From assembly GCA_948788915.1 (NCBI GenBank), contig CAQFOZ010000011.1, forward strand, positions 1 through 51,784: a stretch of 51,784 nt of DNA, written 5' to 3'. Of the stretch, positions 8,350 to 16,109 are shown one piece after another. The position numbers and the translations under genes are program-made. Source of the stretch: an uncultured Muribaculaceae bacterium (GTDB taxonomy: Bacteria > Bacteroidota > Bacteroidia > Bacteroidales > Muribaculaceae). Position 1 is the stretch's first letter; each line of letters opens with the position of its first letter. A model generated the notes under the pieces. It did not search any database and was not told where the DNA came from. It was given only the letters and a program-made list of their open reading frames with translations.

Positions 8350-8396
8350 ATTTTATGTAGTTAGGAGGAAAATAGTTATATTTACACAAAATTTGA
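8350..8396 (+). promoter_or_regulatory. 47-bp promoter-like box, copy 1
   Basis: This segment is repeated at 30045-30091 with three differences in 47 bases. It contains TATATTTA (8377-8384), close to the -7 element TAnnTTTG, and TTTA 21 bases upstream. It lies about 80 bases before the C1 peptidase start. Just upstream, 8331-8344 holds an inverted copy of the TAAGTAAGTATTC motif, and 8257-8278 a hairpin GGAAGTTG-TCCT-CAACTTTCC. Confidence 0.55.
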
Positions 8397-8474
8397 ATAT
8401 TTGCTATCGTTCATATTTGAATACTTGATTATAATCTCTTTTTATTATTGAGGAATGTTAAAACATAATAATAA

Positions 8475-9707
8475 ATGAAAAAGCAAATCGTAGCACTCTC
8501 ATTGGTGGCGGTTGCTCTCGGAGCTCAGGCAACTTATTTTCAGGCTCCTGAAACCGCTGATCCTAAAATCGAGAACCCTGATTCAACAGGTTTTAAGTTT
8601 ACAGACATCAAACTGATTCCAACCACTCCGGTGAAAGATCAGAACAAGTCGGGTACATGCTGGGCTTTTTCCGGAATATCAACAATTGAGGACAACCTCT
8701 TGAAGAATGGTAAAGGGGAGGTTGATCTCTCGGAAATGTTTGTAGTGCGTAATGCATATATTGACAAGGCTAAAAAATATGTCCGGACTAACGGAAAGAT
8801 CAATTTTGCACAGGGTGGCTCATTTGAGGATGTGCTTGAAATGACACGCCGTTATGGAGCTATGCCTGAAGAGGCATACGCCGGTTTAAATTATGGAGAG
8901 AAGAAACATAGCCATTATGAGATGGCAGAGGCTCTGCAGGCTTACGTGGAGGCTGTGGTGCGTAACGGAAAACGTACAAAGAAACTTAGTACTGCATGGT
9001 TGCCAGGCTTCGTAGGAATTCTTGACGCTTATCTTGGTCCGGTGCCTGAGTCTTTTACTTATAAGGGAAAAACATATACTCCGCAAACTTTTGCCAAAGA
9101 GATGGGTATAGAGCCTGATAATTTCCAGATATTCACAAGCTATACACATCATCCGTTCTATGAGGAGTTTATGCTTGAAATCCCGGATAACTGGCTGTGG
9201 AGTTCTAACTGGAATGTACCTCTTGAGGATCTGAAAGCTATTACTGACAATGCTTTGGACAAGGGCTATTCCGTATTCTGGGGCGCTGATGTTTCAGAGG
9301 GCGGTTTCAAATGGACAAAAGGTTATGCGGTAAATCCGGCAGAGAAAGATGAAAAGGATATGACTGACAGTGAGCTTGCCCGCTGGACAAAACTTTCTGA
9401 CAAGGATCGCGCAAACCAGCGCTTTGAGATAAAGGGTCCGGTTAAGGAGAAAGAGGTTACTCAGGATTCACGTCAGGCCGGATTTGATAACTATGAAACT
9501 ACCGATGACCATGGAATGGTGATTGTTGGTAAGGCTAAGGATCAGGAGGGCAATGAGTATTACAAGGTGAAAAACTCTTGGGATACAAATCAGATATACG
9601 ACGGCTATTTCTATGTGTCTGTACCTTATTTCCTGGAGAAAACAATGAATATTGGAGTCAGAAAAGAGGCTGTCCCTGCCACTGTTGCCAAGAAGCTGAA
9701 GAAATAA
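8475..9707 (+). CDS. secreted C1 family peptidase, bleomycin-hydrolase/PepC-like
   Basis: A 410-residue papain-fold aminopeptidase-like protein. Residues 1-19 are a signal peptide (MKKQIVALSLVAVALGAQA). The catalytic set is complete: Q56 (oxyanion hole) and C62 in DQNKSGTCWAFS, H346 in DDHGMVIVG and N367 in KNSWD. The region between Cys and His matches the C1B group (bleomycin hydrolase, PepC), which are usually cytoplasmic. Export is the notable difference, and many Bacteroidales have such a secreted version. It probably trims peptides in the periplasm. It stands alone, with the 47-bp promoter-like box upstream. Confidence 0.9.
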   Translation: MKKQIVALSLVAVALGAQATYFQAPETADPKIENPDSTGFKFTDIKLIPTTPVKDQNKSGTCWAFSGISTIEDNLLKNGKGEVDLSEMFVVRNAYIDKAKKYVRTNGKINFAQGGSFEDVLEMTRRYGAMPEEAYAGLNYGEKKHSHYEMAEALQAYVEAVVRNGKRTKKLSTAWLPGFVGILDAYLGPVPESFTYKGKTYTPQTFAKEMGIEPDNFQIFTSYTHHPFYEEFMLEIPDNWLWSSNWNVPLEDLKAITDNALDKGYSVFWGADVSEGGFKWTKGYAVNPAEKDEKDMTDSELARWTKLSDKDRANQRFEIKGPVKEKEVTQDSRQAGFDNYETTDDHGMVIVGKAKDQEGNEYYKVKNSWDTNQIYDGYFYVSVPYFLEKTMNIGVRKEAVPATVAKKLKK

Positions 9708-9724
9708 ATATTTCCATGATATAA

Positions 9725-9780
9725 TAAGTAAGTATAAAAGATAAAACACTTACTATCGTTTAAATTTAACACTTGCTTAA
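9725..9780. repeat. TAAGTAAGTA intergenic element, close copy
   Basis: Nearly identical to 3041-3098 (TAAGTAAGTATAAAAGATAA, CACTTACTATC, TTAAATTT, then CTTGCTTA in place of CTTACTTA). Its end runs into the first base of the rsmA start codon. Confidence 0.65.
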
Positions 9781-10577
9781 TGCAGTCTGTAAAAGCAAAA
9801 AAGAATCTTGGACAGCACTTCCTTAATGATGAGGAAATAGCCCGGCGTATAGCCGGTACGGTTTCTGCGTCACAACTTCCTGAATCTTTACAGGGGGTGT
9901 TCGGGAGTCTACCTATTATGGAAATTGGTCCCGGTATGGGAGTGCTGACTAAATATCTGATGGAGACAGGGCGCGAGCTGACTGCTGTGGAACTTGACAC
10001 GGAGAGCGTTGTGTATCTGTCGAAGGTTTATCCGCAACTAAAAGTTGTTGAGGGTGATTTCTTGAAGATGGATCTGAAGGATATATATGCCGGTGAGTTT
10101 TGCCTGATAGGTAATTATCCCTATAATATTTCTTCTCAGATATTTTTCAAGGTTCTGGACTACAGGAAACAGATCCCTGTTGTGTCGGGGATGCTTCAGA
10201 AAGAGGTTGCCGAGAGAATATGTGCCGGGCCCGGCTCCAAGACATATGGGATCCTTTCTGTATTGTTGCAGGCGTGGTATGATTGCGAGTATTTGTTTAA
10301 TGTTGAACCTCATGTATTTACCCCTCCGCCAAAGGTCAGAAGCGGAGTGCTCCGCCTTGTGCGTAATGGAAGGGAGTCGCTTGGTGTGGATGTGGGATTG
10401 TTTAAAAATGTAGTGAAAACAGCATTTGGTCAGCGTCGAAAAACATTGCGCAATTCGCTTACCCCCCTTTTTAAAGAGAGGATATCTGAAATTCCACCTG
10501 ATATATTGGCTCTTCGCCCGGAGCGTCTTGGAGTAGAACAGTTTATTGACCTCACAAAAATATTGGAAAAGGAATAA
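9780..10577 (+). CDS. rsmA: 16S rRNA dimethyladenosine transferase
   Basis: RsmA (KsgA) dimethylates two adjacent adenines near the 3' end of 16S rRNA in late 30S assembly, using SAM. The 265 residues carry NLGQHFL at 9-15, the SAM loop EIGPGMG at 48-54, the acidic ELD at 71-73, and the catalytic NxPY motif as NYPY at 112-115 (NLPY is usual). The C-terminal helical domain is complete. Confidence 0.96.
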   Translation: MQSVKAKKNLGQHFLNDEEIARRIAGTVSASQLPESLQGVFGSLPIMEIGPGMGVLTKYLMETGRELTAVELDTESVVYLSKVYPQLKVVEGDFLKMDLKDIYAGEFCLIGNYPYNISSQIFFKVLDYRKQIPVVSGMLQKEVAERICAGPGSKTYGILSVLLQAWYDCEYLFNVEPHVFTPPPKVRSGVLRLVRNGRESLGVDVGLFKNVVKTAFGQRRKTLRNSLTPLFKERISEIPPDILALRPERLGVEQFIDLTKILEKE

Positions 10578-10593
10578 ATAATAACAGTTTTCC

Positions 10594-10624
10594 TTTGTAA
10601 ATGAATAAAAATATATTAGCTTTG
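10594..10624 (+). promoter_or_regulatory. consensus Bacteroidales promoter of the LexA-like gene
   Basis: TTTG (10594-10597), 19 bases, TAGCTTTG (10617-10624): an exact match to TTTG-N19-21-TAnnTTTG. The -7 box lies inside the left arm of the 52-bp palindrome 10607-10658. Transcription would begin near 10630 and reach the regulator start at 10741. Confidence 0.8.
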
Positions 10625-10658
10625 CATGTAATTTTACATGCAAAGCTAATATATTTTT
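10607..10658. promoter_or_regulatory. 52-bp perfect palindrome over the promoter
   Basis: Two 25-base arms (10607-10631 and 10634-10658) are exact reverse complements around TT. The inner part is ATTAGCTTTGCATGTAA and its complement. It covers the -7 box and the predicted start of the self-cleaving regulator gene, so it may be an operator. In the opposite sense it ends with a T-run, so it could also terminate rsmA transcripts. Confidence 0.7.
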
Positions 10659-10740
10659 AAGTAAGTGATAAAACCACCTGCTTATATCGCTTAATTTTTT
10701 TCTCACCTACTTACTACATACTTATTCATTTAAGAAGCAT

Positions 10741-11406
10741 ATGTCAGAAACAATTAAAAGTCGGCTTATAGAATTGTTGAAAGTCAAGCGGATGACTCAG
10801 ACCGAGTTTGCAAGAAGGCTTGGTGCCTCCCCTACATATTTGGGAGCAATGCGTAAGGCAATGCCTGCGGACAAACTGAGAAAGGTATATGAAATGTTTC
10901 CGGACCTTAATCAAAACTGGTTATTATATGGAGAAGGCGAAATGTTGGTGACGAAGGACGATGCCCGTGAATTAAGTAAAGATTATGTGGTTCCGTTATT
11001 GCCGGTTGATGCCTACGCGGGGAATTTGCAGATGTGGAACGAGGGAGTGCAGTTGCGTGATTGTGATAAAGTAGTATCTCCCGTGCCCGGTGTTGATTTT
11101 GGAATAAGGGTAATGGGAAATTCCATGGAACCGGAGTTTCAGAGTGGCTCGATTATTTTTATTAAAAGAATAAATGAGAAAGCATTTATCCCGTGGGGTA
11201 ATCCGATGGTTATAGACACGGAAAACGGAGTGCTGGTCAAATTGGTTTACCCTTCGGATTATGGCAAAGCTAATGGAAAATATGAGAATGAGTATATTGA
11301 GGCAAGAAGCTATAATCCTGCCTATCCCCCAATTCAGATTCCGACCGATAGTATTTACGGAATCTACAGGGTTATAACGGGAATTAGAAATTATTCCACG
11401 CTTTAA
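10741..11406 (+). CDS. LexA/CI-like repressor: HTH plus S24 self-cleaving domain
   Basis: The 221-residue protein has an N-terminal helix-turn-helix of XRE type (about 5-60, with MTQTEFARRLGASPTYLG) and a C-terminal S24 peptidase domain (about 83-215). Catalytic S128 (MGNSMEP) and K167 (VLVKLVYP) are present, and an Ala-Gly cleavage site lies at A93-G94 (DAYAGNL). The 34-residue distance from Gly to Ser equals that of LexA. It could therefore lose repression by self-cleavage after DNA damage or another signal. The palindrome over its own promoter suggests autoregulation. It is not LexA by domain order alone, since the HTH is of XRE rather than winged type. Confidence 0.88.
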   Translation: MSETIKSRLIELLKVKRMTQTEFARRLGASPTYLGAMRKAMPADKLRKVYEMFPDLNQNWLLYGEGEMLVTKDDARELSKDYVVPLLPVDAYAGNLQMWNEGVQLRDCDKVVSPVPGVDFGIRVMGNSMEPEFQSGSIIFIKRINEKAFIPWGNPMVIDTENGVLVKLVYPSDYGKANGKYENEYIEARSYNPAYPPIQIPTDSIYGIYRVITGIRNYSTL

Positions 11407-11484
11407 AACAGTTTCTAAAATTTTCTTTTTTATTATGTGGAATCGTGTGAATAAAATAGCGGGATTTTTTTCTAAATTTGTGAA

Positions 11485-12315
11485 ATGAACTGTAGATTTC
11501 ACCACTTTGACTATACATGTTATATTCTTTTGGTAATTGCATTTCTGTGTTTTATAACAGGATGCGATAGCCGCCACAAAAGGGCATTCGACAATGTCCC
11601 TGATGAGATTGTCGGGTTGTCGGAAACATCTGCTTCTTTAAATCGGGGAACACATAATATAGAAACACAAAGCGGGGATACTAATGAGAAGCCGATGTCT
11701 GGAATGACTGTATCCGAATCGTATGGAGCTTCCACATTTGTTGGAAACGACGGGTTGAAAAGAATTGCGGTTCGGACGATCGGTTCTTTACGGCAAGTGC
11801 TTAATGATTCTAATGCGACGCAACTCGAAGCGGCAGAAAGATTAGGGATACAGCCTATCGGAGATATTCGCGGAGCTTACCACACAAAGCGTCCCGTGGT
11901 AAAGATTGAGTCCGGAGAGGAATATGAGGTTGACGAACTGAAACATTCACTGCCGTTTCTTGTACCGGAGGCAGCGCGTCTGCTGTCTGACATAGGGAGA
12001 AGTTTTAATGATTCCCTCAAATCGAGAGGAGGAGAGGGCTACCGAATCAAGGTAACTTCTTTATTGCGTACACCGCAGACTGTCAAGAAATTGCGCAAGG
12101 TGAACATAAATGCTACCGAAGTGTCGACTCATCAGTATGCCACAACATTTGATATTTCATACACCAAATTCCATAAATACGGTGTCGGCCCGGATATACA
12201 TGACGGGGATCTTAAAAACCTGCTTGCCGAAATATTGTATAATCTGCGTGAAAAAGGGCGTTGTTATGTAAAATTCGAGAGACACACATCTTGTTTTCAT
12301 ATTACCTGTAGATAA
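11485..12315 (+). CDS. lipoprotein with M15 peptidase-like motifs (DUF5715-like)
   Basis: A 276-residue protein with a hydrophobic signal (about 11-26) ending FITGC, so Cys 27 is a likely lipidation site. The C-terminal domain (about 155-276) carries the pattern of M15 D,D-carboxypeptidases: SLLRTPQ at 192-198, then H216 and D223 in STHQYATTFDIS, and H272 near the C-terminus in FHIT. These would be the zinc ligands. It resembles DUF5715 proteins of Bacteroidales as I recall them. A peptidoglycan peptide role would suit the dcw cluster 290 bp downstream. The central region (35-150) is unrecognised. Confidence 0.75.
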   Translation: MNCRFHHFDYTCYILLVIAFLCFITGCDSRHKRAFDNVPDEIVGLSETSASLNRGTHNIETQSGDTNEKPMSGMTVSESYGASTFVGNDGLKRIAVRTIGSLRQVLNDSNATQLEAAERLGIQPIGDIRGAYHTKRPVVKIESGEEYEVDELKHSLPFLVPEAARLLSDIGRSFNDSLKSRGGEGYRIKVTSLLRTPQTVKKLRKVNINATEVSTHQYATTFDISYTKFHKYGVGPDIHDGDLKNLLAEILYNLREKGRCYVKFERHTSCFHITCR

Positions 12316-12349
12316 CTTCTTGCAATTAAGAAAAATTTGACAATTTAAT

Positions 12350-12383
12350 TTTGTAAATTTCTTATAAAAAATGTGTAACTTTA
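12350..12383 (+). promoter_or_regulatory. probable promoter of the dcw cluster
   Basis: TTTG (12350-12353), 22 bases, TAACTTTA (12376-12383), near the Bacteroidales consensus with slightly long spacing. It predicts an untranslated leader of about 210 bases that contains the tandem repeat 12474-12602. Confidence 0.5.
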
Positions 12384-12473
12384 CAAAGAGAACTCCTTTC
12401 TTTGAAAAGAGGGGTAGGTCTTTGGAAAAACAGAGTAAAATAGAATGAAAACGCAGAAAGTACACATTAATTA

Positions 12474-12616
12474 ATGAATATAAGTTTGTAACATAAATTA
12501 ATGAGTATGAGTTTGTAATATAAACTTGGGTTTGTAATATAAATTTGAGTCTGTAATATAAACTTGGGTCTGTAATATAATTTGAGTTTGTAATATAAAT
12601 TAATGAATATAAGTCC
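12474..12616 (+). repeat. tandem repeat duplicating the rsmH start
   Basis: About six units built on TTTGTAATATAAA with variable links (TTAATGA, CTTGGG, TTGAGT), about 17-29 bases each. Two early units contain start codons in the same context as rsmH: ATGAATATAAGTTTGTAA at 12474-12491 (Met-Asn-Ile-Ser-Leu-stop) and ATGAGTATGAGTTTGTAA at 12501-12518. The true rsmH start at 12603 reads ATGAATATAAGTCCG. The array is thus an expanded, decayed copy of the rsmH initiation region, in the dcw leader. Confidence 0.8.
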
Positions 12617-13523
12617 GTATCATATTCCAGCGCTTCTTCCGGAAGCTATCAAGGGGTTAAACATAAGGGAAGGAGGAGTTTATGTCGATGTGACATTTGG
12701 AGGGGGAGGCCATTCCCGCGCTATCCTTTCCGAACTCGGGCCGGAAGGGCACCTGTACGGGTTTGACAGGGATATTGACGCGTATCAAAATGCGGCGGAC
12801 GACGCGCGGTTTACATTTGTACATTCGGACTTCAGATACATAAAAAATTTTCTTCATTTTTACGGTGAGGATAAGGTGGACGGAATACTTGGGGATCTGG
12901 GTGTGTCGTTTCATCATTTCGATGATTCATCGCGGGGTTTTTCGTTCCGGACGGACGCGCCTCTTGACATGCGCATGAACCGGAGTGCGAAAAAAACCGC
13001 ACGGGATGTCGCAAACGATTATTCTGTAGAATCACTTGAAAGGATTTTCCGGATGTATACGGATCTGAAGAAACCGAAAGCTCTGGCAAGTGCGATAGTG
13101 AAGAGCCGGGAGTCTGCACCGATCGAGACGACACAACAGTTGTGCAAGTCGGTGTCAGGGGTATTGAATCCGAAATCGGAGAAAAAAGATCTGGCGCAGG
13201 TGTTTCAGGCATTCCGGATTGAGGTTAACGGAGAGATGGACGCGTTGAAGAAGTTTCTTCAGTCTACACTTAGCATACTGAATCCCGGAGGCAGACTCGC
13301 GGTGATAACATATCATTCTATTGAGGACCGTATAGTCAAGAATTTTATGAAGACCGGAAATGTGGAGGGTGTCGAAGAGAAGGATTTTTTCGGAAGGGTA
13401 AATTCTCCGTGGAAACAGATTACTCGTTCTCCGATAGTTCCGGCTGAAGAAGAGGTGGAGATGAATCCGAGATCAAGGAGTGCGAAACTTAGAATAGTGG
13501 AGTTTATAGGGGCACAGGAATGA
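12603..13523 (+). CDS. rsmH: 16S rRNA (cytosine-N4) methyltransferase
   Basis: RsmH (MraW) methylates C1402 of 16S rRNA and normally heads the dcw cluster after mraZ. The 306 residues show YHIPALLPEAI at the start, the SAM loop FGGGGHSRAIL near 32, the ILGDLGVSFHHFD segment near 95, and the TYHSIEDR motif near 240. ATG 12603 is chosen because the usual family N-terminus follows at once. mraZ is missing upstream. Confidence 0.96.
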   Translation: MNISPYHIPALLPEAIKGLNIREGGVYVDVTFGGGGHSRAILSELGPEGHLYGFDRDIDAYQNAADDARFTFVHSDFRYIKNFLHFYGEDKVDGILGDLGVSFHHFDDSSRGFSFRTDAPLDMRMNRSAKKTARDVANDYSVESLERIFRMYTDLKKPKALASAIVKSRESAPIETTQQLCKSVSGVLNPKSEKKDLAQVFQAFRIEVNGEMDALKKFLQSTLSILNPGGRLAVITYHSIEDRIVKNFMKTGNVEGVEEKDFFGRVNSPWKQITRSPIVPAEEEVEMNPRSRSAKLRIVEFIGAQE

Positions 13524-13536
13524 AGGGAGGATCGAT

Positions 13537-13911
13537 ATGAGCGTAGAGGGGAAAAGTGACAAAAAGAAGAAATCGTCAGGAAGGGGCTGGGTCAGCGAAC
13601 TTCGCTACGGGCGCACCTTGTCGATAGAGTTTTTTCGCAACAATGCCTGGATTATGATCATCATTGTTGTGATATTGCTGGCGTTAATGGGGTTGCGTTA
13701 CAAGACCCGCACAAAAATGAGCGAGATAAAGCAACTGACAGTAGAATTGCAACGAGCAGAGAGTAATAAACTTCAGGAGAAAGCACTGTATATGTCGCTT
13801 ATACGTGAGACAGAGATGATAAAGATGGTAAGGGAGAAGAATCTGAATCTGCAGTTTCAGGAACAGCCACCGTATGAATTAACCGACACAATAATAAGAG
13901 ATAATCGATAG
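13537..13911 (+). CDS. ftsL: FtsL-like cell division protein
   Basis: A bitopic protein of 124 residues: cytoplasmic basic N-terminus, one membrane segment at about 38-54 (AWIMIIIVVILLALMGL), then a periplasmic coiled-coil stretch (about 58-100). This is the FtsL layout, and the position between rsmH and ftsI is the FtsL position. The sequence is of the divergent Bacteroidota FtsL type. FtsL links FtsQ/FtsB to the FtsWI synthase complex. Confidence 0.85.
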   Translation: MSVEGKSDKKKKSSGRGWVSELRYGRTLSIEFFRNNAWIMIIIVVILLALMGLRYKTRTKMSEIKQLTVELQRAESNKLQEKALYMSLIRETEMIKMVREKNLNLQFQEQPPYELTDTIIRDNR

Positions 13912-13929
13912 GAGACGATAGGGGAATAA

Positions 13930-16050
13930 ATGGGAAAGACAAATAAAAAAAATATATTATGGCGCTATGGTCTGATAACCCTGGCATTCGTAGTATTTTC
14001 AATATTTGTGGTTATCAAGTTGCTGTATGCAACGGTTATAGAGGCTCCCGCCTGGAATGAGCGTGCGCGTCGGGAATTATCGCGTATAGACACTATCCGT
14101 CCGGAACGGGGGAAGATATTGTCATGTAACGGAAATATACTTGCTTGTAATGTCAAGGTTTATGATATCAAGATAGATTTGCGTCATAACAAGGTTAAGG
14201 CAATGCGTTCGATTCCGTGGGAAAAGGTAGACAGTCTTGCTGATTCCCTTGATGTTTATTATCCGCGCATCGCAAATCTTCAGAAGGCACATCCCGATAC
14301 ATTTGCCAAATACAGCTGGCATGCAAGATTGAGACGCGAGTTTGAGAAGGCAGACAGTTGCCGTCCAAGGGCACTGCGTCTTGCCAAGGGGAAAACGCTT
14401 GAGGATTTCGAGAAGATAAAAGGTTTTCCATTGCTCAAAGATTTCAAGGGGAAGGGCTTCCGTAATCCGGTTTACAAAGAGGAGAAGAATGTCCGGATGT
14501 ATCCTTACGGCAAGATGGCTTATCGTAGCATCGGACGTGTAAACGAGAATTTTGCCACCCGCCAGATCCATGGATATTCAGGATTGGAAAAGGATCTTGA
14601 CAGTCTTTTGTACGGAAAACCCGGACTTGCCAAGAGGGTGGCAATGACCCGAGGTATCGGGAGTTGGGTGTCATCTCCGGCAAAGAGGGGGTATGATATC
14701 CGCACAACGATAGATATCGATCTGCAGGATATGCTTGAAGAGGAGTTGCATAATATCTGTCTTGAAGCTCATGCAGAGTGGGGAACGGCGATATTGATGG
14801 AAGTAAGTACAGGTGAGATAAAGGCAATTTCAAATATAGAGCGTCTTGACGACGGTAGCTATGGTGAGGCACTCAACCGTGCGGTACTTCCTTATGAGCC
14901 CGGTTCCGTGATGAAGCCGATATCTCTTATGATTGCTTTTGAGGACGGGTTGGTGAAGAGTGTCAATGATATGGTGTCGTGTGCGCCTTTCCAAAGGACT
15001 TCGGATCCCCATGGTTCGGGAATGAAGACGATGAAGCAGGTAATAGAGCAGTCATCCAACACGGGTATTTCGCGCGTGATATTCCGAGGTTACGAAAAAG
15101 ACCCATCAAAGTTTTATGACCGTATGGCAAAGATGGGATTTTTTGAGCCGATCAGATCCGGTATAGCAGGGGAATGTATACCGCGCATCCGGAAACTGCT
15201 TCCAAAAGATTCAAGAGGTAATAATATTACCATGACTGCGCGGCATCTTGATCTTGCCCGTCAGGCATACGGATACAACACAGAATTGCCGCCCTTGTTC
15301 ACACTTTCCGTATACAACGCCATTGCCAATGGTGGTAGATATGTCCGGCCACATCTTATGAAGGGTCTTATAGACGAGGAGGGGAATGATTCAATAATAC
15401 CAATTCAGTATATCCGCGACCGCATATGTTCGGAAGAGACAGCCAGGAAAGTCAGGGAATGCATAAAGGAGGTTGTATGGGGAGAACATGGCACCGCGCG
15501 TGCCGTACGTGATGACAGGGTTTGTGTGGTAGGGAAGACCGGAACAGCATATCCTGTTGAGAAAGGTGTTTACAACACAGCCAAGCGCCGATATGCATTT
15601 GCCGGATTCTTCCCGTATGAGGCGCCCCGTTACAGCTGTATAGCACTTGTGTTAGGACCCAGCGGCACATCTGCCAACCGCACTTCAGGACAGGTAGTGA
15701 AGAATATGGCATTGAAGATGTATTCCCGTGGAATGCTTGATGCTAATGTAAATTACCGAACAAACAATGTGAAGAGTGTGCCTGTGGTGGATGCATCCAC
15801 GAGGAGTACAAAAACTTTGGCATCGGCGATCAATGTAGACAAAGTTAAAAGAGTAAAGACAAAACCGCTTGTTTCTTCGGGAAGAATGCCGGATGTTACG
15901 GGTTATGATGCAATATCGGCAATATCCATTCTTGAGAAATCGGGGATGCGGGTGCAACTGCGAGGAGAAGGGAGAGTCGTCGCGCAATCGGTGGAAGCCG
16001 GTACAGAGTTGAAGCGAGGGGGAGTCGTGACATTGACTTTAAAGATATAA
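13930..16050 (+). CDS. ftsI: division-specific peptidoglycan transpeptidase (PBP3) with PASTA domain
   Basis: FtsI crosslinks septal peptidoglycan in partnership with FtsW. In its 706 residues one sees a membrane anchor (about 13-33), a dimerisation/pedestal region, and the transpeptidase domain with S326-x-x-K329 (EPGSVMKP), S375-S-N377 and K536-T-G (VGKTGTA). A C-terminal PASTA domain spans about 648-706. The basic, Ser/Thr-rich linker before the PASTA domain (about 610-645) is poorly conserved in such proteins. Confidence 0.96.
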   Translation: MGKTNKKNILWRYGLITLAFVVFSIFVVIKLLYATVIEAPAWNERARRELSRIDTIRPERGKILSCNGNILACNVKVYDIKIDLRHNKVKAMRSIPWEKVDSLADSLDVYYPRIANLQKAHPDTFAKYSWHARLRREFEKADSCRPRALRLAKGKTLEDFEKIKGFPLLKDFKGKGFRNPVYKEEKNVRMYPYGKMAYRSIGRVNENFATRQIHGYSGLEKDLDSLLYGKPGLAKRVAMTRGIGSWVSSPAKRGYDIRTTIDIDLQDMLEEELHNICLEAHAEWGTAILMEVSTGEIKAISNIERLDDGSYGEALNRAVLPYEPGSVMKPISLMIAFEDGLVKSVNDMVSCAPFQRTSDPHGSGMKTMKQVIEQSSNTGISRVIFRGYEKDPSKFYDRMAKMGFFEPIRSGIAGECIPRIRKLLPKDSRGNNITMTARHLDLARQAYGYNTELPPLFTLSVYNAIANGGRYVRPHLMKGLIDEEGNDSIIPIQYIRDRICSEETARKVRECIKEVVWGEHGTARAVRDDRVCVVGKTGTAYPVEKGVYNTAKRRYAFAGFFPYEAPRYSCIALVLGPSGTSANRTSGQVVKNMALKMYSRGMLDANVNYRTNNVKSVPVVDASTRSTKTLASAINVDKVKRVKTKPLVSSGRMPDVTGYDAISAISILEKSGMRVQLRGEGRVVAQSVEAGTELKRGGVVTLTLKI

Positions 16051-16109
16051 AATAAAATATTTAGCGGTAGGAAAGCTGCATTAAAGATAAAAACAAAAAC
16101 CAGAGTATT

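Noticed and set aside
10607..11406. Prophage remnant suggested by the XRE-S24 repressor
   Set aside because: No integrase, phage structural gene or attachment repeat lies nearby, and the neighbours are core genes.
12474..12602. CRISPR-like array
   Set aside because: Units follow each other with no unique spacers and vary in sequence. It is a plain tandem repeat.
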